Of a stretch of 64,000 bases of DNA, positions 27,697 through 37,018 are shown in pieces. Both the position numbers and the translations under genes were made by a program. The number at the start of each line of letters is the position of its first letter. Within the stretch, counting starts at the first letter, position 1. Where the stretch lies: assembly GCF_002873455.1 (NCBI RefSeq), contig NZ_MCUN01000018.1:62001-126000 (forward strand), written 5' to 3'. The notes under the pieces are model-generated. The model was not told where the DNA came from and did no database searches. It was given only the letters and a program-made list of their open reading frames with translations. This DNA is from Vibrio splendidus. Its GTDB lineage: Bacteria; Pseudomonadota; Gammaproteobacteria; Enterobacterales; Vibrionaceae.

Positions 27697-28639
27697 GATT
27701 AGCTTTATTGCCCCATGCTTCAATGAAGAATCTGTCATTGAAGAGTACTACATAAGACTGTGTGAAATAGCTGATACTTACATCGAATATGAATTCGAGT
27801 TTGTCGTGGTAAATGATGCGAGTGAAGACGGCAGTGCTGTGTTATTGGATAATCTTGCTACTAGGGATATTAGGCTAGTTATTATTCACTTAGCTGCGAA
27901 TGTTGGACAACAAACTGCGTTATTCGCGGGGATCGAAGCTGCTAAAGGTGACATCAACATAACCATTGATATTGACTTACAAGATCCTCCCGAACTTATT
28001 AAGTTATTCATTCAAAAGATCGAAGAGGGCTTTGAAGTTATTCATGCTCAGCGTTTGTCTCGAGCTGAAGAAACTGCGTTTAAGAGGCTTAGTGCTAAGT
28101 TGTTTTATCGCTTTCTATCCATTACGTCCTCTGTACGTTTGATTGATGATTGCGGAGATTTTCGGGCCTTCACCAAACCGGTGAGGCAAGCCGTATCTAT
28201 GTACCGAGAAAAGCATAAGTATTTGAGAGGCATATTCGCTATTGTCGGTTTTAATCAGACAATAGTGCAGTATGAGAGAGAGGCTAGGCACTCTGGTGAA
28301 AGTAAATACTCGTTAGCCAAAATGATAGCTCTAGCGTCAGATGCCGTGCTTAACTTTTCTCGTTTCCCTATCCAGTTAATGTTTGTAGTTTCGACGCTGA
28401 TGTGGTCCTTAGGTCTAATTTACTTAAGCAAGGCGTTAATAAGTAAATTTCTTTTCGAAACGACAATTGATGGTTGGACATCTATTATCTTTTTTCAGGT
28501 TTTCTTTTCTGGAATCTTACTCTTTTTCGTTGCACTCATTGGAGCATATGTTGGTCGAATATTTGAACAAGGTCAGGAAAGACCGGACTACGTTGTTCGA
28601 TACACCAAAAATGTAAAACATAACGATGACAATACTTAA
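27689..28639 (+). CDS. gtrB: GtrB/DPM1-like polyprenyl-phosphate glycosyltransferase
   Basis: A GT2 enzyme that loads a sugar onto undecaprenyl phosphate at the cytoplasmic face. The GT-A domain shows ISFIAPCFNEESVIEE, VVVNDASEDGS and the metal site DIDLQDPPE. Two C-terminal membrane helices (about residues 225-250 and 265-290) place it in the GtrB/ArnC group. The start at 27689 has GGGAGA upstream; an ATG at 27677 is also in frame. It overlaps the GT4 gene by 8 bp and gtrA by 14 bp, giving a gtrB-gtrA pair as in serotype-conversion cassettes. Confidence 0.88.
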   Translation: MDKISFIAPCFNEESVIEEYYIRLCEIADTYIEYEFEFVVVNDASEDGSAVLLDNLATRDIRLVIIHLAANVGQQTALFAGIEAAKGDINITIDIDLQDPPELIKLFIQKIEEGFEVIHAQRLSRAEETAFKRLSAKLFYRFLSITSSVRLIDDCGDFRAFTKPVRQAVSMYREKHKYLRGIFAIVGFNQTIVQYEREARHSGESKYSLAKMIALASDAVLNFSRFPIQLMFVVSTLMWSLGLIYLSKALISKFLFETTIDGWTSIIFFQVFFSGILLFFVALIGAYVGRIFEQGQERPDYVVRYTKNVKHNDDNT

Positions 28640-28997
28640 ATTCGGCTCTATTGGAGTTATGAATACGGTGCTGAGTTATCTTATTTTTCTTGTTATTATT
28701 CGGCTAAATGTACATTATTTAACTGCAAGCGGACTGTCTTTTATAATCGGCACCTTGTTTAGCTATACCGTAAACTCTAGATATACATTTTATGTTCAAA
28801 GAAATATTTGGGACTTTACAAAGTTTTTGTCTGTCACTATAGCATCGCTCTCGTTTGGCCTATTACTACTTTATATATTGAAAAGTAAGTTAGGTATTCC
28901 TGTGCTAATTGCGCAAATGTTTGTAGTCATCGTTCGCTTTCCGTTCGTTTACTTACTTATGAAGTTCGTAGTTTTCGGACTTAAACGTTCGTCTTGA
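28626..28997 (+). CDS. gtrA: GtrA-family membrane protein (putative lipid-linked sugar flippase)
   Basis: A 123-residue protein with four predicted membrane helices and the GtrA pattern: KFGSIGVMNTVLSYLIFL at the start, and SFIIGTLFSYTVNSRYTF with the conserved N-(S/K)-x-(Y/F)-TF element. GtrA proteins are thought to flip the undecaprenyl-linked sugar made by GtrB to the periplasm. Its 14-bp overlap with gtrB supports a functional pair. Confidence 0.88.
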   Translation: MTILKFGSIGVMNTVLSYLIFLVIIRLNVHYLTASGLSFIIGTLFSYTVNSRYTFYVQRNIWDFTKFLSVTIASLSFGLLLLYILKSKLGIPVLIAQMFVVIVRFPFVYLLMKFVVFGLKRSS

Positions 28998-29018
28998 TGA
29001 GTCAGGTAGGAGGAGTGA

Positions 29019-29741
29019 ATTATTCAAACTAATAAACAGAAAAAGCAAAAATTCTACAGCGATTCTAAGACTGTTGAGCAGTATGAGAAGCTTAGATTCT
29101 CAAATATAGGGGGGCAGTTTGTTCACGAATTAGAAGAGCAGACATTTGCTAAACTTCTTGAAAACCCAACGCAACCCGGAAACATCTTGGATATCCCTTG
29201 CGGGACCGGTCGAATGTTTCCAATGCTTAAGGAATTAAGTTTTGAGAATATCTATGGCGGAGATTACTCTGATGAAATGCTAACACAGTGTCAATCAAAC
29301 GGGCATTCTGATTTAATAAATATATCCAAACGAGATATTTACGATACGAAGTTTAAACCGCATAAATTTCATGCCATTTTATCCAGTCGCTTTTTGTTCC
29401 ACTGTGATGACCAACCCCGTTTATTTATAGAGTTTAAGCGATTAATAAAACCAAACGGCTATCTAATTTTTGATACGCTTAATTGGTCCCCTCGTAGTAG
29501 GCTTTCATTTTACTCAAAACAATTAGGGGGGGATATTTTCGCAAATGATCATAAAAGTATAATTACGCTTGCGAATCAATATGGATTTACAGTAGTAAAA
29601 TCACAGAATATCTTTATATTTCCTAGCTTCTTATATAACTTTATACCAAGTTTTTTAATGAGTTTTGTACGTAGGTTGGAGTTGGTTTGGCCTAGTGTTT
29701 TGAAAACTAAGACAGTTTGGTTACTACAAAAAAATGATTGA
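29019..29741 (+). CDS. Class I SAM-dependent methyltransferase with apparent AUU start
   Basis: A predicted sugar or lipid methyltransferase of about 240 residues. Motif I is ILDIPCGTGRMF and the acidic strand-2 end is YGGDYSDEML; LSSRFLFHCDDQP and PNGYLIFDTLNW follow. The first ATG/GTG/TTG in frame is the TTG at 29187, inside motif I, but conserved-looking coding continues upstream (KFYSDSKTVEQYEKLRF) to a stop at 29016-29018. The only candidate starts are ATT at 29019 or 29022, 5 and 8 nt after a perfect AGGAGG. Alternatively a GTG at 29015 was the start and one base has been gained, or the read contains an error. The stop overlaps the next gene. Confidence 0.7.
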   Translation: MIQTNKQKKQKFYSDSKTVEQYEKLRFSNIGGQFVHELEEQTFAKLLENPTQPGNILDIPCGTGRMFPMLKELSFENIYGGDYSDEMLTQCQSNGHSDLINISKRDIYDTKFKPHKFHAILSSRFLFHCDDQPRLFIEFKRLIKPNGYLIFDTLNWSPRSRLSFYSKQLGGDIFANDHKSIITLANQYGFTVVKSQNIFIFPSFLYNFIPSFLMSFVRRLELVWPSVLKTKTVWLLQKND

Positions 29742-31383
29742 ACGACGAGTACAAAGGTTAATCAATGTTGGACTCATTCTTTGTTTTATTATGTATATTT
29801 TCATCGCGTTTAATTCAGTTTTGATTAATGATGACTATATGGCTTTGTACACTATGTGGTTGTTGAGTGATGGAAAGGAAGCAGGTGTTGACTTCAATGT
29901 TGACAGCTATACATTATTATTCGATTTGTTAGCACCGCTTTACTACATTGTTGGGGAGAGGATAGAAATAGTATATTTCTATCGTATACTCTTTATTTTC
30001 TTAATGCTAATTGCTTCTAATCAAATTTACTTACTTATACGGATCTTTTTTAATAGGTCAGTAGCGCTTATTACCTTGATTTTCATCCTAACAACGACTG
30101 CAATGTTTATGAGAGGGCTAGACTTGAGGCCTGACTTGCTAATACTCGTTCTATGGCTTCAGATATTGGTTGTTATATACGTTAAGAAAGACAAATCAGG
30201 AAAAAAAATGTTCTTGATTGGATTGTTGTGTAGTTGTGCCTTACTTTTTAAATTCAAAGCAATATTAATTGGTGTCGTAATTGGTATTTATTTATTAGGT
30301 GGCATTAGTCAACCACATTTTGTTAAGAAAACAGTGCTAAAAGTTATGAATTTCGTTAGTGGTAGCTTCGTTTGTATAATGTTGTTCTACTTTTTTGGAA
30401 GTGAAGCAACATTTAATCTATTTTTAGATACAACCCAGGATTTATTACTTTATTCAGTTAATCATACTTCAGAAAATGTTTCATTGCGTATTAAGGTCTT
30501 AGGTCGTTATTTTATTCAAGACACTGTGTTTTGGCTGTTAAGTGTGTCAGGATTCTTTATCGCATGTCTCCAATTTAAGAAGTGGGACTATCAGCAACAG
30601 TCGTGTCTACTCGCGATGTCATTTTTGTTGTTACTGACGATATTGGCCAACCCACATTATCATGCATATAACCTTGTGACACTATATCCACTAATGGGAT
30701 TTTTCTGTGCATTCTCCATCAATTTATTGTCATCAAGCAGAAAGATATCGAGAGAGACTAAAATTAGATTATCAATCATCGTTATCTCAATCTCAGTTAT
30801 CAAAGGCGCTATAATTCATTATTATCGAGACAATCAACACCAAATAGCATTACATCAGTTTATTAAAAACAATACGCTATATGTAGACTCTGTTTTTGCA
30901 TATGAAGGCGTTGGGTTATTTCGACCGTCAACCTACCACTGGAGAACTTCAGCGATCAAAATTAATAATTACTGGGAAGGTAGATACAATGTGTGGCAAG
31001 AGATTTTATCAGAAAAACCTATTCTCGTTTTAGAGAGTTATCGAATTCCAAATTGGTTATTACAAGAAGATCGTGTTTCTCTCTACGCTCATTATGTTGA
31101 GATTGCACCTCATGTGCTTGCATTAGGATTTTCTAACGGTTCAAATATTGAGGGAAATATACTTCGAGAAGGACTGTATAAGGTCGTAAATTCAGAGGGG
31201 AAAACATGTCTACTCGATAAAGACCGGTATTATTCTGGGGAAAGTTTATGGCTGAAAACTGGTCCGCATATTCTTTCTACAGAAATTGGGATTTGCACGA
31301 TACAGTGGAATTTTACCAAAGGCGCGTTGGAGGAACTGAAGCGCAGCAATAGCCGGAGTAAGCCATATTTGTATAGCCCTTAG
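29734..31383 (+). CDS. GT-C-like polytopic membrane glycosyltransferase (GtrC-like role)
   Basis: A 549-residue inner-membrane protein with roughly ten hydrophobic helices over the first 370 residues and a soluble C-terminal domain. The first periplasmic loop contains NDDYMALYTMWLLSDGKEAG, an acidic pair in the place of the catalytic Asp of GT-C transferases, and the pattern MRGLDLRPDLL resembles the ArnT/PMT group. With GtrB and GtrA encoded just upstream it is the likely enzyme that moves the flipped sugar onto a surface glycan. That role is inferred from context. The gene is AT-rich and ends the cassette. Confidence 0.68.
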   Translation: MIERRVQRLINVGLILCFIMYIFIAFNSVLINDDYMALYTMWLLSDGKEAGVDFNVDSYTLLFDLLAPLYYIVGERIEIVYFYRILFIFLMLIASNQIYLLIRIFFNRSVALITLIFILTTTAMFMRGLDLRPDLLILVLWLQILVVIYVKKDKSGKKMFLIGLLCSCALLFKFKAILIGVVIGIYLLGGISQPHFVKKTVLKVMNFVSGSFVCIMLFYFFGSEATFNLFLDTTQDLLLYSVNHTSENVSLRIKVLGRYFIQDTVFWLLSVSGFFIACLQFKKWDYQQQSCLLAMSFLLLLTILANPHYHAYNLVTLYPLMGFFCAFSINLLSSSRKISRETKIRLSIIVISISVIKGAIIHYYRDNQHQIALHQFIKNNTLYVDSVFAYEGVGLFRPSTYHWRTSAIKINNYWEGRYNVWQEILSEKPILVLESYRIPNWLLQEDRVSLYAHYVEIAPHVLALGFSNGSNIEGNILREGLYKVVNSEGKTCLLDKDRYYSGESLWLKTGPHILSTEIGICTIQWNFTKGALEELKRSNSRSKPYLYSP

Positions 31384-31454
31384 CTTATTTTAGTCAATTG
31401 ACCTCCCAACATTGAGTATGAAACATGGCGAAACGATGAATTTGGGAAAAACTA

Positions 31455-31488
31455 AAAAACGGCCCTATCTGGGGGAAGATAAGGGCCG
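31455..31488 (-). terminator. Rho-independent terminator of the minus-strand small gene
   Basis: CGGCCCTATCT and AGATAAGGGCCG pair with a short G-rich loop. The T6 run lies on the minus-strand side, 28 bp after the stop of the small gene. Confidence 0.8.
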
Positions 31489-31515
31489 CTATGTTACGTT
31501 TTAAAAAGGGGGGAA

Positions 31516-31755
31516 TTACTTGTCTCGGCCTTCCAGCACATCAAGTGCCAGTTCAACCGCTTTATCAATATTGTCGCATCCCGCTAACTTACCTGAACTG
31601 ATAGGACCAAGCACATTAGCGTATAACGAGAGCTGCTTATTAAATGGCAGGCTCAACTGCTCATATAAACGCTGGCGAATCTCGGCATGTTGCTCAGGAG
31701 CGTGAGCAGCAAGGCTTTTCAAAGTGTCATAAACAAGAGTGGTGGTAGTGTTCAT
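31516..31755 (-). CDS. Small uncharacterised cytoplasmic protein
   Basis: A 79-residue protein, predicted mostly helical, with no signal peptide and no motif I recognise (TLVYDTLKSLAAHAPEQHAE, then a PFNKQLSLYANVLG segment). I chose the ATG at 31755 (AGAG upstream); the frame is open to 31833 but that extension has no ribosome site. It has its own terminator, which argues that it is a real gene. Confidence 0.6.
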   Translation of the reverse strand: MNTTTTLVYDTLKSLAAHAPEQHAEIRQRLYEQLSLPFNKQLSLYANVLGPISSGKLAGCDNIDKAVELALDVLEGRDK

Positions 31756-32015
31756 TCGTCTCTTTATCATTAAGTGGGAGGCGTCTATTTTATAACCTTT
31801 ATAGGTACTTTTACTGTGATATAAGTCATACAATATTATTAATGTTTTTGCGACTTATCAATCGAATGAGAATAAGGCATTCCAAAATAGACTTAAGTAT
31901 CTGTGAAATAAAGCTAAAATGGACGACAGATTATCGAAGAAACGAACGTATTAGTGTGAGCCATGCCATTGGTTTGTTTCAGGTAAACGGTTAAATCTTG
32001 CGGAAAAGGAACAAC

Positions 32016-33014
32016 ATGCACTACGACGTATTCAATGGAGATGCAGACGGCATCATCGCTTTACTGCAACTGCGCTTAAACGAGCCGAAAGAAAGTGTAC
32101 TGATCACTGGTGTAAAACGTGATATTAAGTTGGTCTCTCAAGTTGTTACTCAAATTATGGAGTCGGGTAAGCAAGGTGACATTCCTTCCGTTACCGTTTT
32201 AGATGTGTCGATGGAGAAAAACTTGCCTGCATTGCACTCACTGCTAGACGACAACATCAATGTATTTTATTGCGATCATCATCGAACTGGTGAGGTACCT
32301 GACTCTAGTTATTTGGATACTCTGATTGATACCGCGCCAGAGAGCTGTACGAGCTTGCTGATTAACCAGAAACTGAATGGTGCGCATGTGGCTTGGGCAA
32401 TCGCGGCTGCTTTTGGTGATAACCTAAAAACAGTGGCCACGCGGCTAGCGGATGAAAATGGATTCGATCAATCTCAAACAGAGTTTTTAGAAGAGCTAGG
32501 TACCTTGGTTAACTACAATGGTTACGGTTCTTCTCTAAGCGATTTGCATTTCACGCCAGTTGAGCTCTACCAAACCCTTTATCAATACCCGAACCCATTT
32601 GACCTTTTAGATGATAAAAACTCTGTGTTTTATCGACTACGATCTGCTTATCAAAATGACCGCCAGCAACTATCAAACCTTGCTCCTGTTTATGAAAGTG
32701 ACGTCGCACGTGTGTTTGAACTGCCAGGTGAGACTTGGGCAAGGCGCATCAGTGGTGTATTTGGTAATGAAATCGTTAATCAAGATCCAAACCGAGCGCA
32801 AGCAGTATTAACGAAAAACCAAGATGGTGAGTCTTACACGGTGAGCTTACGGGCACCATTATCAAACAGAACGGGTGCAGACGAAATTTGCTCAAGCTTT
32901 GCAACAGGCGGAGGAAGAAAAGCTGCGGCTGGTATTAATCAACTTAATGAACTTGATAAGATGAATTTTATTTCATTATTAGATGTGTATTATTCATTCA
33001 GTATTGAGGGTTGA
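32016..33014 (+). CDS. DHH-family phosphoesterase
   Basis: A 332-residue protein of the DHH superfamily, which includes RecJ and nanoRNases. It starts MHYDVFNGDADGIIALL, where the Asp residues provide motif I, and has the eponymous motif in FYCDHHRTGEVPDS with the two histidines. A DHHA1-like C-terminal domain with GADEICSSFATGGGRKAAAG closes the protein. The substrate cannot be read from sequence: single-strand nucleic acid or small phosphate esters are both possible. The ATG at 32016 follows AAAAGGA; a TTG at 31998 is in frame but less likely. It is monocistronic. Confidence 0.85.
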   Translation: MHYDVFNGDADGIIALLQLRLNEPKESVLITGVKRDIKLVSQVVTQIMESGKQGDIPSVTVLDVSMEKNLPALHSLLDDNINVFYCDHHRTGEVPDSSYLDTLIDTAPESCTSLLINQKLNGAHVAWAIAAAFGDNLKTVATRLADENGFDQSQTEFLEELGTLVNYNGYGSSLSDLHFTPVELYQTLYQYPNPFDLLDDKNSVFYRLRSAYQNDRQQLSNLAPVYESDVARVFELPGETWARRISGVFGNEIVNQDPNRAQAVLTKNQDGESYTVSLRAPLSNRTGADEICSSFATGGGRKAAAGINQLNELDKMNFISLLDVYYSFSIEG

Positions 33015-33500
33015 CTGAAAAATATCCGGGAAAATATACATAATTCTTCGAATTTCCACTGCTATATTTACTTGTGCGTGTGTATCGCTAGCACATGTAT
33101 GACGACTACATCTAGACTATTTAAGTGACATTACTCGCAATGCTATCTGGTCTTAGGTCAGTGGTTACGGTGTTTTCGGGCCGATTTTTGTCGATTTCAA
33201 GTTAGTTTTTCCCTATTGATGATTTTTTATATTTTCGGTTAATTATCTCTATGAATTAAGGTTGATTAAATATTTGCATGGTCAATGTGTCCGGCCGAAA
33301 ATAACAGTTTTTAGCATTTCAATTTGAATGAAAAGTCAAAATCATATTGATTATGATATTCAATCTGTGACTTAAAATCACAAGTTAAATCAAAGGTCAT
33401 CTTTTCCTATAAATTCCATTACTTCTCTATAAATATTCATGATTACAATGAATTGGTTCGGTTGTGATTGGCACAGCTGTTAAGTAAGGAAGTGGGACTA
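33015..33500. other. Long AT-rich upstream region of the chitinase gene
   Basis: No gene was seen. Three TTTTCGG-like elements are present: TTTTCGGGCCG (33173-33183), ATTTTCGGTT (33231-33240), and the inverted CCGGCCGAAAA (33291-33301). They could be regulator sites. No firm promoter was identified. Confidence 0.4.
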
Positions 33501-35690
33501 ATGTTGAAACGTAAAGCTCTACAATTAGCTGTATCGGTCGGCATGGCCGCAATGTCTGGCGCTGTTTATGCGAATGGTTCAGATATGACGAATCCAGATT
33601 CTGGTGTCGTGGTCGGTTATTGGCACAACTGGTGTGACGGTGGCGGCTACCAAGGTGGTAATGCGCCATGCGTGACGCTGGATGAAGTAAACCCAATGTA
33701 TAACATCGTGAATGTATCATTCATGAAGGTTTACGATGTGGCTGATGGTCGAATCCCAACTTTTAAACTGGACCCAACCGTTGGGTTATCAGAAGAACAA
33801 TTTATTGACCAAATTGCCGAACTCAACAAGCAAGGCCGTTCTGTATTGATAGCGCTGGGCGGTGCTGATGCACACGTAGAACTTGAAGCGGGTGATGAAA
33901 GAGCCTTTGCCGATGAGATAATCCGCCTTACTGAGCATTACGGTTTCGATGGCCTAGATATCGACCTTGAACAAGCCGCGGTAACCGCAGCAAACAACCA
34001 AACCGTGATTCCTGATGCTCTTATGTTAGTGAAAGACCACTACCGTGCTGAAGGTAAAAACTTCCTTATTACTATGGCGCCTGAGTTCCCGTATCTAACG
34101 ACAGGCGGTAAGTACGTTCCTTATATCGATAATCTAGAAGGTTATTACGACTGGATTAACCCACAGTTCTACAACCAAGGTGGCGACGGTATCTGGGTTG
34201 ACGGTGTGGGCTGGATTGCTCAAAACAACGATGCATTAAAAGAAGAATTCATCTACTACATCTCTGATTCGCTTATCAACGGAACGCGTGGTTTCCACAA
34301 GATCCCTCATGACAAGCTGGTGTTTGGTATTCCTTCAAGTATCGATGCTGCAGCGACGGGCTTTGTGCAAGATCCTCAAGATTTATACGAAGCGTTCGAG
34401 ACCTTAACAACTCAAGGCCAACCGCTGCGTGGTGTAATGACTTGGTCTATCAACTGGGACATGGGTACTAACAAAAACGGTCAACAATACAACGAGCAGT
34501 TTATTAAAGACTACGGCCCGTTTGTCCACGGTCAAGTGACGCCACCACCAGTCGAGGGTGAGCCAGTTCTAAAAGGTGTCGAAAATACGCGTGTTCTTCA
34601 CGGCACAACGTTTGATCCTATGGAAGGCGTAACAGCAACCGATAAAGAAGACGGCGATCTAACATCTTCTGTCGATGTTGAAGGTTACGTTGAAACCAGT
34701 GTGATTGGCACTTACGTTCTAACTTACCGAGTGAAAGACAGCGATAACAACGAAACCACTAAAGCGAGAACGGTAGAGGTTTACAGCCAGAAGCCAGTAT
34801 TTAATGGTGTGTCTGACACAACTGTCGTGTTGGGAACTGCATTTGATGCTATGTCAGGCGTAACGGCGAATGATGCTGAAGATGGCGACCTAACAAGTAC
34901 CATCACACACACTGGCAGTGTTGATGTGAATGAAATCGGCAACTACACGCTTGTGTATAGCGTAACAGATAGCGCGAACCAAACTGTAACCGCTGCCCGC
35001 AAAGTGTCTGTGACGGATGGTTCTAACTGTGCTGCTGCATGGGATGCCGACACCGTTTATGTTGAAGGTGATCAAGTCTCTCACGACGGTTCAACGTGGG
35101 GAGCGGGTTGGTACACTCGCGGCGAAGAACCAGGAACAACAGGTGAGTGGGGCGTTTGGAGAAAAGTTTCAGACTCTTCATGTGGTGGTAACCCAGATCC
35201 GGGCGGTGACTTAGAGCTTTCAGTTTCAGGCCTTCAGTCAGAATATGCGCCAGATAACGGCAATGTTCGTTTAGACCTAACACTGACATCAAATGAAGCT
35301 TTAGATGTTAAGGCTATGGTGATCAACAGTGTAGGGACTGTGGTTGAGCAAACTCAGGTTAACTTAACGGACAGCCGCGCTATTACCATGGACTTATACG
35401 ATGTAGCTGAAGGGCAATATGCACTTGAAGTGGTCGGCAAGGCATCCGATGGTGAAATGGTGATGGTAAACGATTCGTTTACTGTTAAAGACGGTGGCGG
35501 AACGACTCCACCTCCAGGTGATTACCCGCCATATGAAGCAGGTACGAACTACGCGGGAGGTGACATTGTGGTCGGCAGCGATAATGGTCTGTACGAATGT
35601 AAGCCTTGGCCATACACGGCTTGGTGTGCAAGCGCATCTTACGCACCAGCAGAAAGCCAATACTGGAAAGATGCTTGGACAAAGCTGTAG
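33501..35690 (+). CDS. Secreted modular chitinase (GH18)
   Basis: A 729-residue secreted chitinase. Signal peptide at residues 1-24 (cleavage near VYA-NG); GH18 catalytic domain at about 30-345 with FDGLDIDLEQ, the DxxDxDxE motif, where Glu157 is the catalytic acid; two Ig-like DUF5011-type repeats at about 355-432 and 440-515 (GVTATDKEDGDLTSS and GVTANDAEDGDLTST); a carbohydrate-binding module of family 5/12 type (AAAWDADTVYVEGDQV) at about 518-565; a spacer domain; and a second Cys-containing CBM-like module at the C-terminus. The ATG at 33501 follows GGAAGTGGG. A terminator follows. Confidence 0.93.
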   Translation: MLKRKALQLAVSVGMAAMSGAVYANGSDMTNPDSGVVVGYWHNWCDGGGYQGGNAPCVTLDEVNPMYNIVNVSFMKVYDVADGRIPTFKLDPTVGLSEEQFIDQIAELNKQGRSVLIALGGADAHVELEAGDERAFADEIIRLTEHYGFDGLDIDLEQAAVTAANNQTVIPDALMLVKDHYRAEGKNFLITMAPEFPYLTTGGKYVPYIDNLEGYYDWINPQFYNQGGDGIWVDGVGWIAQNNDALKEEFIYYISDSLINGTRGFHKIPHDKLVFGIPSSIDAAATGFVQDPQDLYEAFETLTTQGQPLRGVMTWSINWDMGTNKNGQQYNEQFIKDYGPFVHGQVTPPPVEGEPVLKGVENTRVLHGTTFDPMEGVTATDKEDGDLTSSVDVEGYVETSVIGTYVLTYRVKDSDNNETTKARTVEVYSQKPVFNGVSDTTVVLGTAFDAMSGVTANDAEDGDLTSTITHTGSVDVNEIGNYTLVYSVTDSANQTVTAARKVSVTDGSNCAAAWDADTVYVEGDQVSHDGSTWGAGWYTRGEEPGTTGEWGVWRKVSDSSCGGNPDPGGDLELSVSGLQSEYAPDNGNVRLDLTLTSNEALDVKAMVINSVGTVVEQTQVNLTDSRAITMDLYDVAEGQYALEVVGKASDGEMVMVNDSFTVKDGGGTTPPPGDYPPYEAGTNYAGGDIVVGSDNGLYECKPWPYTAWCASASYAPAESQYWKDAWTKL

Positions 35691-35734
35691 TCTACTTGGT
35701 AAGTTTTTAAAGGTAGATACACAGATATAAACAA

Positions 35735-35765
35735 CAAAGAGAGGCCACAGAGCCTCTCTTTTTAA
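35735..35765 (+). terminator. Rho-independent terminator of the chitinase gene
   Basis: AAAGAGAGGC and GCCTCTCTTTTT pair across a CACAGA loop, 45 bp after the stop. Confidence 0.88.
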
Positions 35766-35925
35766 TGGTCTTCCCTCTAATTTAGAGCTTCAAAACCCTT
35801 ATCAGTCTAAAACTCAGTTTTGTATGTTGTTACAGATCAAAATAAGAGTGATTATCAATTGTATTAATAATATGGTAGATGCACTATGCGTAATCTGAAT
35901 TTTCTCCGCTGTGAATATTTGCAAA

Positions 35926-36855
35926 ATGAATCTTGCCCAAGTCGACCTAAACCTACTCGTTATTCTTAAACACCTTCTTGAAGAGAAGCACGTATCAAAC
36001 ACGGCGTTGGCGCTGGATATGAGCCAACCTACGGTGAGCCGATCTCTACAAAAACTTCGTACTGTGTTCAACGATGATTTGTTGGTGCGAGCTGCTTATG
36101 GCTATGAATTGACCCCGAAAGCAGAGGTCATCAAGCAAGACCTCAACTCTGTGCTTACGCGCCTTGAGAAACTGGTTCACGGAGACGTGTTTGAACCACA
36201 AACGAGTGATAGTACGGTTCGTTTTTTTGGTTTGGTTCCTCAGGTCTCACACCTTTTGCCAAAAGTAGTGGCGCAAATTCGAAAACAAGCACCGAACATG
36301 GTGGTCGATATCGACTCGATTCCTAAACGACACTTTGAGCCTCTGTTATCCGGTGATGCGCATTTTGTGCTGTCGACGCATGAGCCATTAAGTTCTGAAC
36401 AAAACCTGTATCGAATGTTCGTAATCAGTCGCGATTATCGGTTATTAATGAGCGAAGGCCATCCTCTGGCGGACAAAGAGATCACCGTTGATGACTTGTT
36501 GAGTAGCCAACTTGGCCAAATCTCACTGCAAGGGGATAAGAAACTTTCTATTGAAAATCGCTTCAAAGATCTTGGTTTGATTGATAAGCAGCGCCAACTA
36601 TCGATCCCAATTCAGTTGTCCAACTTCAATATTGCTGCGGATATTGCGGAGACGACCGACATTATCTTTCACTTGCCGACACCATTTGCCACACAAGCTG
36701 CCAATCAACGAGATTTAATTTGCAAACGCGTTCCCAAAGCGATCAGAAGCCCATCAGAAGATGTTTATCTCTATTGGCATAAACGTTTCCATAATGACCC
36801 TATGTGTCGTTGGGTTCGTGATTTATTTAAAGAGATATATACCCAATCCATCTAG
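35926..36855 (+). CDS. LysR-family regulator upstream of a TonB-dependent receptor
   Basis: A LysR-type regulator of about 309 residues. It begins MNLAQVDLNLLVILKHLLEE with the helix-turn-helix VSNTALALDMSQPTVSRSLQ, in the LeuO/NodD-like subgroup judged by LRTVFNDDLLVRAAYGYELT. The ATG at 35926 is preferred over the in-frame GTG at 35911; neither has a strong ribosome site. It lies 160 bp upstream of the receptor gene on the same strand. In V. cholerae the LysR-type IrgB activates the receptor gene irgA, so a similar job is possible here. Confidence 0.85.
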   Translation: MNLAQVDLNLLVILKHLLEEKHVSNTALALDMSQPTVSRSLQKLRTVFNDDLLVRAAYGYELTPKAEVIKQDLNSVLTRLEKLVHGDVFEPQTSDSTVRFFGLVPQVSHLLPKVVAQIRKQAPNMVVDIDSIPKRHFEPLLSGDAHFVLSTHEPLSSEQNLYRMFVISRDYRLLMSEGHPLADKEITVDDLLSSQLGQISLQGDKKLSIENRFKDLGLIDKQRQLSIPIQLSNFNIAADIAETTDIIFHLPTPFATQAANQRDLICKRVPKAIRSPSEDVYLYWHKRFHNDPMCRWVRDLFKEIYTQSI

Positions 36856-36982
36856 GTGGTGAATGCTATTGAGGTCATGCTATTAAAATGAATATGTATT
36901 GGTTTTATTATTTGAAAGTTGAATAACGAGAATCAATTTTTGGTATGAAACTTTCGTTGATAAGAGTGGTAACTGGTTGTTT

Positions 36983-37001
36983 AATGCAAACCATTATCAT
37001 T
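36983..37001. promoter_or_regulatory. Fur-box-like site upstream of the receptor gene
   Basis: AATGCAAACCATTATCATT matches the vibrio-type Fur consensus AATGATAATNATTATCATT at 16 of 19 positions counting the N. It sits just ahead of the receptor start, consistent with iron repression. Confidence 0.6.
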
Positions 37002-37018
37002 ACCAATCACATATAAGA

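Noticed and set aside
26503..31383. Glycan cassette as part of a prophage
   Set aside because: No integrase, structural or lysis genes and no att-like repeats were seen on either side.
36922..36940. Second Fur box before the receptor gene
   Set aside because: Only about half the positions match the consensus.
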